NCBI RefSeq assembly: GCF_007679345.1
Contig: NZ_VEGH01000008.1
Coordinates: 186,001-250,000 of the forward strand
Source: Cellulosimicrobium cellulans
Lineage (GTDB): Bacteria > Actinomycetota > Actinomycetes > Actinomycetales > Cellulomonadaceae
Direction: 5' to 3'
Length of the DNA stretch: 64,000 nt
Every line of letters starts with the position of its first letter. Position 1 is the first letter of the stretch. The notes under the pieces were generated by a model, which was not told where the DNA came from, did not search any database, and saw nothing but the letters and a program-made list of their open reading frames with translations. Both the position numbers and the translations under genes were made by a program. Of the stretch, positions 18,226-25,912 are shown piece by piece.

Positions 18226-19278
18226 ATGGAGGCTGCCGCGCCGGGCACGCGCGGTGCGGTGACCGCAGCCGGGCGCCGCGCCACGATCAAGGACGTGGCC
18301 GAGGCCGCCGACGTCTCCCGCTCCACCGCCTCGCGCGCGCTCACCGGCCGCGGCTACGTGGCGCCCGCCGTGCGCGACCGGGTGCGCCGGGCCGCGCAGA
18401 CGCTCGGGTACGTGCCGGACGCGATGGCGCGCAACCTCCGCCAGCAGGTCAGCCGCTCGATCGGCGTGCTCGTCTCCGACCTGCGCAACTCCTTCTACGC
18501 CGACCTCGCGAGCGGGGTCAGCGCCCAGTCCCGCAAGCGCGGCTACGCGATGATGCTCGCCGACGACGCGGGCTCGGTCGAGGCCGAGCTCGAGGCCGCC
18601 GAGACGTTCGTCGCGCTGCGCGTCGCCGGCGTCATCCTCACCCCGCTGTCCGCCGAGGTGACCGAGTACCTGGGCCGGCACCGCATCCCCGTCATCGAGG
18701 TCGACCGGCAGTTCGCCGAGGGCGCCTGCGACGCGGTGGTCGTCGACAACAAGGCCGCCGCGGAGCGGGTCACCACGGGCCTGCTGCAGCAGGGCCACCG
18801 CCGGGTCGCGCTGCTCATCGACGAGATGGACTGGACGACCGGGCGGGACCGCCTCGTCGGCTACCGCTCCGCGTTCCTCGCCGCCGGCCTGCCGCTCGAC
18901 GACGCCCTGGTGGTGCGCGGCGGCTGGGACGTCGGCGCCGCGACCGGGGTGGCGCGGGACCTGCTCGGCGGGCCGGACCGGCCGACCGCCGTGTTCGCGG
19001 CCAACAACGTGCTCGCCGAGGGCGTGTGGCGCGCCGCGCAGGCGCTCGGCCTGCGCGTGCCCGAGGACCTCAGCCTGGTGTCGTTCGACGACGCCCCCTG
19101 GATGACCATGGTGACGCCCGGCGTGACGGCCGTGGCGCAGGACGCCGTCGCGCTGGGCGAGGCCGCCGTGGCGCAGATGTTCGAGCGGATCCAGAGCCCG
19201 GAGTCGCCCAAGCGGACCGTGATGCTCTCGGCCGCGGTGGCGCAGCGCGGCTCGACCGCGGCCCCGTCCGAGGCCTGA
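18226..19278 (+). CDS. LacI-family transcriptional regulator
   Basis: A 350-aa repressor with an N-terminal LacI helix-turn-helix (residues about 19-65; TIKDVAEAADVSRSTASRAL) and a periplasmic-binding-protein-like sugar domain (about 75-335; SIGVLVSDLRNSFYADLASG, PTAVFAANNVLAEGV, SLVSFDDAPW). The ATG has GAGGAG 6 nt upstream and follows the MBL gene by 33 nt. Class-2 operators at 16306, 19417 and 19496 flank it on both sides, so it probably represses the MBL-lacI unit and the ROK-SIS-glycosidase unit. The effector is presumably a sugar or sugar phosphate of that pathway. Confidence 0.92.
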   Translation: MEAAAPGTRGAVTAAGRRATIKDVAEAADVSRSTASRALTGRGYVAPAVRDRVRRAAQTLGYVPDAMARNLRQQVSRSIGVLVSDLRNSFYADLASGVSAQSRKRGYAMMLADDAGSVEAELEAAETFVALRVAGVILTPLSAEVTEYLGRHRIPVIEVDRQFAEGACDAVVVDNKAAAERVTTGLLQQGHRRVALLIDEMDWTTGRDRLVGYRSAFLAAGLPLDDALVVRGGWDVGAATGVARDLLGGPDRPTAVFAANNVLAEGVWRAAQALGLRVPEDLSLVSFDDAPWMTMVTPGVTAVAQDAVALGEAAVAQMFERIQSPESPKRTVMLSAAVAQRGSTAAPSEA

Positions 19279-19343
19279 CCCTCCCGGGGCCTCCGGCCCC
19301 TCCGGCCCGCCCCGGGCCTCCTGGAGCACGCGCGGCCTCCCTC

Positions 19344-19397
19344 GGGTGGAGCGTTCTGCCCGAGACGCACCGGCGTGTCCGGCAGGACGCTCCACCC
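19344..19397. terminator. Hairpin downstream of lacI
   Basis: Arms 19344-19360 and 19381-19397 (17 nt, one mismatch) flank a 20-nt loop that itself contains ACGC/GCGT. It lies between the lacI stop and the next promoter, so a terminator or insulator is likely. No U-tract follows. Confidence 0.6.
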
Positions 19398-19416
19398 GGG
19401 GATCCGGCCCGGCTGA

Positions 19417-19434
19417 CCTGGACTCGATCCCAGG
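19417..19434. promoter_or_regulatory. Auxiliary class-2 LacI operator
   Basis: CCTGGACTCGATCCCAGG, 7 of 9 arm pairs complementary. Its centre is 78 bp upstream of the main operator centre at 19503/19504, a distance compatible with DNA looping by a tetrameric LacI-type repressor. It is weaker than the main copy. Confidence 0.65.
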
Positions 19435-19461
19435 TGCCGGGATCGTTTTCTCGCGGCGCGC

Positions 19462-19491
19462 TTGACGCTCTCTCGCGCGTCCTCCTATGCT
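19462..19491 (+). promoter_or_regulatory. Promoter of the ROK-SIS-glycosidase unit
   Basis: TTGACG (19462-19467), 18-nt spacer, TATGCT (19486-19491). This is one of the best sigma-70-like promoters in the window. The predicted start, near 19498, lies inside the operator at 19495-19512. Confidence 0.75.
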
Positions 19492-19494
19492 CAT

Positions 19495-19512
19495 TCTGGA
19501 ATCGATCCCAGA
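19495..19512. promoter_or_regulatory. Main class-2 LacI operator
   Basis: TCTGGAATCGATCCCAGA, 8 of 9 arm pairs complementary, centred on the expected transcription start of the ROK kinase unit. Same core as the operator at 16306. Confidence 0.8.
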
Positions 19513-19601
19513 GGGTCGCGCGGCATTGCCGCCGCGCGGCGCCCGGGGTCCCGCGCGCCGCCGCACCCGGCCGCGCGCCCGCCGGGGGTACGGGAGGACG
19601 C

Positions 19602-20780
19602 ATGACGACGGACGGCTCGCCCGCGCCCGCGGGCGGAGGCACGGCCACCGGCACGCCGGTCCTCGCGCTCGACATCGGCGGCACCAAGCTCGCCGTCGCC
19701 GTGGTCACCCCCGACGGGGGCGTGCACGGGCTGCGCGTCCGCCCCACGCGCCGCGACGAGGGCCCGCAGGCCGTCATCGGCCGGCTGTTCGCGATGGGCC
19801 ACGAGGCGGTCGCGGAGGCCGGGCTGGGCCCGGTGGGCGCGGTCGGCATCGCGTGCGGGGGCCCGCTCGACGCGCCCTCGGGGCTGCTGCAGTCGCCGCC
19901 GCACCTGCCCGGCTGGGACGACATCCCGATCGGCCCCCTCGCCGCCACCGAGTTCGGCGTCCCGTTCGCCCTCGAGAACGACGCCACCGCCGCGGCCGTC
20001 GCCGAGCACCGGTACGGCGCCGGGCGCGGGCTGGGCAGCCTCGTCTACCTCACGGTGTCCACCGGCGTCGGCGGGGGCGTCGTCCTCGACGGCCGGCTGC
20101 ACCGCGGCGCGGCCGGGAACGGCGGCGAGCTCGGGCACATCACGGTGCGGCGCGGCGGCCGGGCGTGCTCGTGCGGGCGGCGCGGCTGCGTCGAGGCGTA
20201 CGCCTCGGGCTCGTCGATCGCGGCGCGCGCCGCCGAGGCCCTCGCCGACCCGCCACCGGGCGAGCCGCCCTCGACCCTCGCCGGGCTCGCCGCCGTCACC
20301 GCCGCGGACGTCAGCGCGGCGGCGGCCGCCGGCGACCCGCTCGCGGCCCGGGTCTGGGACGAGACGGTCGACCTGCTGGGCAGCGCGGTCTCCGACCTGG
20401 TGAACGTCCTGGAGCCCGAGCTCGTCGTGCTCGGTGGTGGCGTCACCCGGTCCGGGGCGATGCTGCTCGACCCCGTGCGGGCGATCGTCGCCCGGGAGGC
20501 CATGCCGCCGGCCGCGCGCGCCGCGACCGTCCGGCTCGCCGCGCTCGGGGACGCGGTCTGCGTCGTCGGGGCCGGGGCGATCGCGTTCGACGTGCTGCGG
20601 CACGGCGGAGGGGTTGCGGTCGCCGCCACCCCCCTCGCCCTGGACGCCGACGCCGACCCCGGCCGCCCCGCGGGCACCGCCGACCGTGCGGACGACGCCG
20701 CCGACCGTGCGGGCGCCGCCGCACCTGCCGCGACCCACCCCCCGCACGACCACGCGCCGACGGAGGCCGCTCGTGTCTGA
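19602..20780 (+). CDS. ROK-family sugar kinase
   Basis: A 392-aa ROK protein without a DNA-binding domain, so a kinase rather than a repressor. It has ALDIGGTKLAVAVV (phosphate loop), ALENDATAAAVAEH with the catalytic Asp, TVSTGVGGGVV, and the zinc signature ELGHITVRRGGRACSCGRRGCVE written as GH followed by CxCGxxGC. Residues about 330-392 are a low-complexity Ala/Asp/Pro/Arg tail absent from typical ROK kinases (about 300-320 aa). GGGAGGA precedes the ATG by 3 nt. It overlaps the SIS gene by 8 nt. It probably phosphorylates the hexose, N-acetylhexosamine or heptose handled by this unit. Confidence 0.88.
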   Translation: MTTDGSPAPAGGGTATGTPVLALDIGGTKLAVAVVTPDGGVHGLRVRPTRRDEGPQAVIGRLFAMGHEAVAEAGLGPVGAVGIACGGPLDAPSGLLQSPPHLPGWDDIPIGPLAATEFGVPFALENDATAAAVAEHRYGAGRGLGSLVYLTVSTGVGGGVVLDGRLHRGAAGNGGELGHITVRRGGRACSCGRRGCVEAYASGSSIAARAAEALADPPPGEPPSTLAGLAAVTAADVSAAAAAGDPLAARVWDETVDLLGSAVSDLVNVLEPELVVLGGGVTRSGAMLLDPVRAIVAREAMPPAARAATVRLAALGDAVCVVGAGAIAFDVLRHGGGVAVAATPLALDADADPGRPAGTADRADDAADRAGAAAPAATHPPHDHAPTEAARV

Positions 20781-21414
20781 CCCCACCGCCCCGATGCTCG
20801 CGCCGACCGCGCCGACCGCGCCCGCCGCCCCGCCCGGCGACTGGCTGCACGCCCACCTCGCCGCCCACGCCGACGTCGCCGGCGCGATGGTCGGCCTCGC
20901 CGAGGGCATCCGTGCCGCCGGCGAGCTCGTCCGCGACACCTTCGCCGGCGGTGGCACCCTCTACACGTTCGGCAACGGGGGCAGCGCCGCGGACGCGCAG
21001 CACCTCACCGGTGAGCTCGTCGGCCACTACAAGCGCGACCGCCGGCCGCTGCCCGCCGTCACCCTCAGCACCGACCCGACGTCGATGACCTGCATCGCGA
21101 ACGACTACGCCTACGAGGACGTGTTCGCCCGCCAGGTCGAGGCCCTCGCGCGCCCGGGCGACCTCGTCGTCGCGTTCACCACCAGCGGCCGGTCCCCGAA
21201 CGTCGTCCGCGCGCTGGCCGCAGCCCGCGCCAACGGCGCGACCACGCTGCTCCTCGCGGGCGGCGACGGCGGGCCCGCGCGGGAGCACGCCGACCACCTG
21301 CTGCTGGTGCCGTCGTCGGCGACGCCGCGCATCCAGGAGATGCACACCTTGGTGCTGCACGTGATCAGCGAGATGGTGGACGCGTGGGCGGCCGACGAGC
21401 CGCCCGCGGCGTGA
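20773..21414 (+). CDS. SIS-domain phosphosugar isomerase, GmhA-like
   Basis: A 213-aa single-SIS-domain protein close to sedoheptulose-7-phosphate isomerase (GmhA): LYTFGNGGSAADAQHLTGEL, LSTDPTSMTCIANDYAYEDVF, VVAFTTSGRSPNVVRAL and TPRIQEMHTLVLHVISEMVD are all present. An N-terminal Ala/Pro/Thr-rich 20 residues precede the domain, so ATG 20794 is an alternative start; GTG 20773 has GGAGG 6 nt upstream. GmhA makes heptose phosphate for cell-envelope sugars, but in this operon (ROK kinase, LacI operators, glycosidase) a catabolic phosphosugar isomerisation is as likely. Confidence 0.85.
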   Translation: MSDPTAPMLAPTAPTAPAAPPGDWLHAHLAAHADVAGAMVGLAEGIRAAGELVRDTFAGGGTLYTFGNGGSAADAQHLTGELVGHYKRDRRPLPAVTLSTDPTSMTCIANDYAYEDVFARQVEALARPGDLVVAFTTSGRSPNVVRALAAARANGATTLLLAGGDGGPAREHADHLLLVPSSATPRIQEMHTLVLHVISEMVDAWAADEPPAA

Positions 21415-21479
21415 CGGTCGTGCCGGCGCGAGACCGACCGACCGACTGACCGACGACCGCGACGGCGGAGGGTGGACCT

Positions 21480-23516
21480 GTGGACGAGGGAGTCCCGCTG
21501 CGGCCGGCGGGCGCGCTGCGGCCGGAGGGGCCGGCGTGGTCCGACGACGCGGGGCCCGTGGTGGGCACCGTGCGGCACGTGGTCGAGGTCGTCCTGCCCG
21601 ACGGGACCGTGCTCCCCGCGCCCTCGTCGCCCGCCGGCCCGGGTGCGTACGCCGGCGAGGCCGGGCCGTTCCGCGCCGTCGCGACCTGGGCGCCGCCGAC
21701 CGCCACCGGGCGTGTCGACGTGCGCCTCGACGTCGAGCACCGCGGCGACGCACCGACCGAGGCCGGCATCCGGTTCCGCGTGCACCTGCCGCCGGCGCCC
21801 GAGGCGCCCTGGTGGCTCGTCCCGGGCGCGTTCTACGGCGAGAACCGCCCGGCGGACTGCGACCGGCTGTTCCCGCGGTTCGAGGTCGGGGCCGACGACC
21901 CCGCCGGCATGGTCAGCGACCGCTGGGAGTTCCGCGCGGACCGCGCGGCCACCCCGGCGGTGTTCGCGTGGGCGGGGCCCGGCGGGGTGGCGCTGGTCGG
22001 CCCGGAGACGACCGCCCTCGGCATGACCGGCCTGGGGCTGGCGCATGACGCGACCACCGGCGCCGGCAGCGTGCACCTGACGTTCCCGTTCCGCGAGGGC
22101 CCCGTGTCGTACTTCGGCTCGGCGACACCGCTCCCCGCGGAGACCACGACGTACCGCTGGGCGCCGGGCGAGCGGGTCACCCTGCGGTTCGCCGTCTACG
22201 CGACCGGTCCGGACCGGCACGCCTACGCCCCCGTGCTGCGCGAGGAGCACGAGCGGGTCCGGGCCGCCGCGCCGCTGCGGCCGTGGGTCGGCGTCGCCGA
22301 GGCCGCGGACCTGGCCGCCGAAGGCCTGCACCGCTGGCACTACGCCGAGCCGGGCGTCCTGCTGGAGACCGTCGGGTTCGACCGCGAGCTGTCCGGCCGG
22401 GACGGCCTGACGGTCGACCGGCAGGCCATGCACGTCGGCTGGGTCAGCGGCGTCCCGTGGGCCTACGCGCTGCTCGCGCACGCCCGCCGGCGGGGCTCCG
22501 ACGCGGCCGGAGCCGACGCAGCGCGCGTCATCGACTTCATCTGCGACCACCTGTCGCCCTCGGGGACGTTCTGGGGCGTCTGGTACGCCGAGCACGGCTG
22601 GTCGCAGAGCTGGTCCCGGACCCGCGGCGCCCTGCACTCCCGCACGCTCGCGGAGGCGTCGCTGTTCCTCGCCCGGGCCCTCGAGCTGGGCGAGGACGTG
22701 CGCGCCGCGCACCCGGGCTGGGCCGCGGCGCTGCGATCCAACCTGGACGTCGTGGTCCGCCGGCAGCGCGCGGACGGCAACCTCGGGTCCGCGCACCACG
22801 CCGAGACCGGCGAGGTGCTGTCCTGGCACGGCGCGGCGGGCCTGACCTGGGTCGCCGCCCTGGCCGAGGCCGAGCGCTGGGACGGTCCCGACGGCGCCGA
22901 CGGCGCCTACCTCGCGGCCGCCGTGCGGGCGGGGGAGCACTACGCGCAGTTCGTCGACCGCGAGTTCCTGCACGGGGCGCCCGAGGACGTCGACCTCGCG
23001 CCGACCTCGGAGGACGGCTACGTCGCCGTGATGTCCTACGTCGCGCTGCACCGGCGCACCGGGGACGCCCGCTGGCTCGACCTGGCCCGCCGGGCCGCCG
23101 ACTGGATGCTGACCTTCCGGTACTCCTACAACACCCGGTTCCCGCAGGGGACGCTGCTCGACGTCTACCGGTTCGCGACCCGCGGCGCCGACAACGCCTC
23201 GCCGTCGAACCAGCACCTGCACGCCTACGGCCTCGTCTGCACCCGCGAGCTCGCCGAGCTGTCCGCCGCCACCGGCGACCCGCACTACGCCGACCGCGCC
23301 GCGGAGACGCTGGCCTGCTTCCGGCAGCTGGTCGCGCGGTTCGACGGGGACGTGAACGCCTACCGGGGGATGACCTCCGAGCGGTACTACCAGACCGCGT
23401 GCTTCCAGCCGAAGGGCATGCTGCTCACGCTGAGCCACGCCTGGACCGTCGGCGCCCTGCTCCTGGCCTGCGAGCAGTCCCTCGCGGCCCCGTCGCTCCT
23501 CCCGGACCCGGTCTGA
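21480..23516 (+). CDS. Six-hairpin-like glycosidase, family not recognised
   Basis: A 678-aa cytoplasmic protein. Residues about 1-270 look beta-rich (a beta-sandwich preceding the catalytic part). Residues about 275-670 show repeated helix pairs with Trp/His/Tyr clusters (SWSRTRGALHSRTLAEASLF, GAAGLTWVAALAEAERW, FRYSYNTRFPQG, NASPSNQHLHAYGLVCTREL) typical of (alpha/alpha)6 barrels, as in unsaturated-uronyl hydrolases and related GH families. I could not assign a family. GTG 21480 has GGAGGG 7 nt upstream. The gap before it (21431-21457) is a GACC/GACT simple repeat. It is last in the ROK-SIS unit and presumably supplies its sugar. Confidence 0.7.
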   Translation: MDEGVPLRPAGALRPEGPAWSDDAGPVVGTVRHVVEVVLPDGTVLPAPSSPAGPGAYAGEAGPFRAVATWAPPTATGRVDVRLDVEHRGDAPTEAGIRFRVHLPPAPEAPWWLVPGAFYGENRPADCDRLFPRFEVGADDPAGMVSDRWEFRADRAATPAVFAWAGPGGVALVGPETTALGMTGLGLAHDATTGAGSVHLTFPFREGPVSYFGSATPLPAETTTYRWAPGERVTLRFAVYATGPDRHAYAPVLREEHERVRAAAPLRPWVGVAEAADLAAEGLHRWHYAEPGVLLETVGFDRELSGRDGLTVDRQAMHVGWVSGVPWAYALLAHARRRGSDAAGADAARVIDFICDHLSPSGTFWGVWYAEHGWSQSWSRTRGALHSRTLAEASLFLARALELGEDVRAAHPGWAAALRSNLDVVVRRQRADGNLGSAHHAETGEVLSWHGAAGLTWVAALAEAERWDGPDGADGAYLAAAVRAGEHYAQFVDREFLHGAPEDVDLAPTSEDGYVAVMSYVALHRRTGDARWLDLARRAADWMLTFRYSYNTRFPQGTLLDVYRFATRGADNASPSNQHLHAYGLVCTRELAELSAATGDPHYADRAAETLACFRQLVARFDGDVNAYRGMTSERYYQTACFQPKGMLLTLSHAWTVGALLLACEQSLAAPSLLPDPV

Positions 23517-23580
23517 CCCGCGCGCTCTCCCCGCCGCGACCCGACCCGCGCCGCTCCCTCCCCCTCGCTCTTCCCGAGCG

Positions 23581-23650
23581 CCGAGATAGGACCCGCCCGC
23601 CGAGGTAGGACCGTCGACGGTCCTACCTCGGCGCGGAGGTCCTACCTCGG
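23581..23650. repeat. Four-unit palindromic repeat between convergent genes
   Basis: Four 13-bp units at an exact 19-nt period: CCGAGATAGGACC (23581), CCGAGGTAGGACC (23600), then GGTCCTACCTCGG at 23619 and 23638. The inner pair makes a perfect 34-bp palindrome without a loop (23599-23632). It sits between the ends of the glycosidase gene and the permease gene, so it could serve as a bidirectional terminator, but the outer units are not needed for that. Confidence 0.85.
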
Positions 23651-23687
23651 CGTGGCGTGTGCGTGGCGCGGGCGGCGCGGCGCGGGT

Positions 23688-24665
23688 TCAGCCCTTGCGG
23701 CCCTGCGTCGCCACGCCCTCGATGAAGTACCGCTGCCCGAACGCGAACAGCGCGAGCATCGGCAGCGTCACGAGCAGGGAGGCCACCATCACGTACTGGT
23801 AGTCGCCCTGGCCGCCGGCCGTCGGGGAGTACTTCGTCATCGCGTAGGCGATGCCGAGGGGCGCCGTGAAGTCCTCCGGGCTGCCGGCGTTCAGGTAGAT
23901 GAGCGCCGCCTGCAGGTTGTTCCAGGACGCCTGGAACTCGAACAGCAGCACGATGATGAACGACGGCAGCGACAGCGGGAACGCGATCCGCCAGTACGTC
24001 TTCCACTGGTTCGCCCCGTCGATGCGGGCGGCCTCGAACAGCTCCCGCGGCAGGCCGAGGTAGAACTGCCGCTGCAGGAAGATGTAGAACGCCGACCCGA
24101 ACAGGTTGGCGCCGAACAGCGGGACCCAGGTGCCGAGGAACCCCAGCTCCTTCCAGATCAGGTAGATCGGGATCATCGTCACGGCGCCGGGCAGCATCAT
24201 CGTCGCGAGCACCAGCCCGAACAGCGGGCCGCGCAGCGGGAACCGGAAGTGGGCGAAGCCCCACGCCACGAGCGACGACGACACCGCGACGGAGACCGCC
24301 GCGAGCACCGCGATGCCGATGCTGTTGAACATCCAGCTGCCGAGCGGCAGCTCGTCGAACACCTTGACGTAGTTGTCCCAGTGGAACTCGCTGGGCCACA
24401 GCGAGTTGTCGAACACCTGGCCCCGGCCCTTGAGGCTCGCGGCGAGCAGCCAGGCGAACGGGTACAGGAACACGAACGACATCACGACCAGCAGCGCGAG
24501 CAGGCCGCCGCGCCGGATGCGGCGTCCCGCGCGGCCGCCGGAGCGACGCTGAGCGATCGGCGGGCGGTTCGGGTCGATCGGGTTGTCGCCGCCCTGGCCG
24601 GTGACGTCCTCGGGCAGCCCGGGGACCTGGCGGACGGGCGTGCTGGTGGTGCCGGTGCTGGCCAT
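23688..24665 (-). CDS. ABC sugar transporter permease, MalG-type
   Basis: A 325-aa inner-membrane permease of the carbohydrate-uptake CUT1 class. Six hydrophobic segments start near residue 52 (GLLALLVVMSFVFLYPFAWL). The cytoplasmic EAA loop ELFEAARIDGANQWKTYWRI, which docks on the ATPase, is near residues 225-245. The first 50 residues are polar and Pro/Arg-rich. The ATG overlaps the stop of the partner permease (ATGA). No solute-binding protein or ATPase gene is in the neighbourhood, so the pair relies on components encoded elsewhere, commonly a shared MsiK-type ATPase in actinobacteria. Confidence 0.92.
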   Translation of the reverse strand: MASTGTTSTPVRQVPGLPEDVTGQGGDNPIDPNRPPIAQRRSGGRAGRRIRRGGLLALLVVMSFVFLYPFAWLLAASLKGRGQVFDNSLWPSEFHWDNYVKVFDELPLGSWMFNSIGIAVLAAVSVAVSSSLVAWGFAHFRFPLRGPLFGLVLATMMLPGAVTMIPIYLIWKELGFLGTWVPLFGANLFGSAFYIFLQRQFYLGLPRELFEAARIDGANQWKTYWRIAFPLSLPSFIIVLLFEFQASWNNLQAALIYLNAGSPEDFTAPLGIAYAMTKYSPTAGGQGDYQYVMVASLLVTLPMLALFAFGQRYFIEGVATQGRKG

Positions 24666-25642
24666 CAGTCCTTGTCCCCCTCGTAGTAGACGAACCGGTT
24701 GCCGAACTTCATCTGGATGGCCGTGATGATCATGATGATGACGAACAGCAGCCACGCCATCGCGGCGGCGAACCCGAAGTTGAACTGCCGGAACGCCTGC
24801 TGGAACAGGTAGATCGCGTAGAACAGCGAGGCCTCGGGCGAGGCGTTCGACTGGTCGCGCCAGAACAGCAGGTACGCCTCGTCGAAGACCTGGAACGCGG
24901 CGATCGACAGCACGATCACGTTGAAGAAGATGGCGCTGGAGATCATCGGAAGGGTGATGTTCCGGAACCGCTGCCAGACACCGGCCCCGTCGAGCTCGGC
25001 GACCTCGTGCAGCTCGCGCGGCACGTTCTTCAGCGCCGCCAGGAAGATCACCATCGTGCCGCTCACCCCCCACAGCGCCATGAGCACGATCGACGGCTTG
25101 ATCCACGCCGGGTCGACCAGCCACTGCGGGCCCTCGATCCCGAAGAAGCGCAGGAACTGGTTGACCGCGCCCGTGTTCCCGTTGAGCAGGAGGAAGAACA
25201 CGGCCGCGGTGGCGACGGCGGGCGTCATCTTCGGCAGGTAGTAGATCGTCCGGAAGACGCCGGCCCCGCGTCCCGCCTGGTTCAGGAGCGACGCCAGAGC
25301 CAGCGCCACGACGATCATCAGCGGCACGGCGAGCACCGCGTAGAACAGCGTGTTGGACAGCGACGTCGCCACGCGCGGGTCCGAGAACAGCTGCGCGTAG
25401 TTGTCGAAGCCCGCGGGGCGGGTCGTGTTCGTCGCCAGGTTGTAGTGGCTGAACGAGATCACCAGGCTGTAGATCATCGCGCCGGCCGTGAAGACCAGGA
25501 ACCCGATGATCCACGGGGTGATGAACAGGTAGCCCGTCAGCGCCTCGCGCTTGTTGTACGGCGCCTTCTTCTTGCGGCGCCAGCGCGCGGGGCGTGACGT
25601 GCGTGCGACGGCCGGAGCGGCGTCGGCTCTCAGCTGCGTCAT
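24665..25642 (-). CDS. ABC sugar transporter permease, MalF-type
   Basis: A 325-aa CUT1 permease with hydrophobic segments from residue 38 onward (LTGYLFITPWIIGFLVFTAG) and the EAA loop ELHEVAELDGAGVWQRFRNI. The ATG at 25642 follows a GGAGG ribosome binding site; the open frame upstream of it runs through the promoter and operator and is not coding. Transcription starts at the promoter near 25730-25758 under the perfect class-1 LacI operator, which it shares with the GH2-GH1 operon. It therefore most likely imports the oligosaccharide those enzymes degrade (a beta-mannoside or beta-glucoside). Confidence 0.92.
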   Translation of the reverse strand: MTQLRADAAPAVARTSRPARWRRKKKAPYNKREALTGYLFITPWIIGFLVFTAGAMIYSLVISFSHYNLATNTTRPAGFDNYAQLFSDPRVATSLSNTLFYAVLAVPLMIVVALALASLLNQAGRGAGVFRTIYYLPKMTPAVATAAVFFLLLNGNTGAVNQFLRFFGIEGPQWLVDPAWIKPSIVLMALWGVSGTMVIFLAALKNVPRELHEVAELDGAGVWQRFRNITLPMISSAIFFNVIVLSIAAFQVFDEAYLLFWRDQSNASPEASLFYAIYLFQQAFRQFNFGFAAAMAWLLFVIIMIITAIQMKFGNRFVYYEGDKD

Positions 25643-25703
25643 CGAGGCCTCCAGTCGACCATGGGCGCCGGTGAGGAGGCCTGCCCAGCTCCGCTGCCCG
25701 ACG

Positions 25704-25723
25704 ATGTGGCAACGATGCCACAT
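25704..25723. promoter_or_regulatory. LacI-type operator, class 1 (permease promoter)
   Basis: ATGTGGCAACGATGCCACAT has perfect 8-bp arms around ACGA. It begins at the expected transcription start (minus strand) of the permease pair. One base differs from the copy at 8384-8403 in front of the GH2 operon, 17 kb away. Confidence 0.85.
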
Positions 25724-25729
25724 GCCGCG

Positions 25730-25758
25730 ACTATAGGTGTCGGGTCCGGCCGCCGCAA
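25730..25758 (-). promoter_or_regulatory. Promoter of the ABC permease pair
   Basis: On the minus strand: TTGCGG (25758-25753), 17-nt spacer, TATAGT (25735-25730), then 6 nt to the operator edge at 25723. A near-consensus sigma-70-type promoter with the operator in the +1 to +20 position. Confidence 0.8.
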
Positions 25759-25850
25759 GGCTCCGGCGCTGCCCGCGACTTCCCCGCACGGGCGATATGC
25801 CCGGAGCGTGGCACGGTCCGGGGTCGCTCGCCTCCCCGGGACGGCTCCTC

Positions 25851-25871
25851 CCGCCGCCGTGCCGGCGGCGG
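25851..25871. terminator. GC hairpin downstream of the Sir2 gene
   Basis: Nine-base perfect arms CCGCCGCCG/CGGCGGCGG with a 3-nt loop, 42 nt past the Sir2 stop (minus strand) and before the permease promoter. No U-tract. Confidence 0.5.
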
Positions 25872-25912
25872 CCGCGGCGGAGCGGGCGTCCACCGCACCG
25901 GCGCAGACGCCC

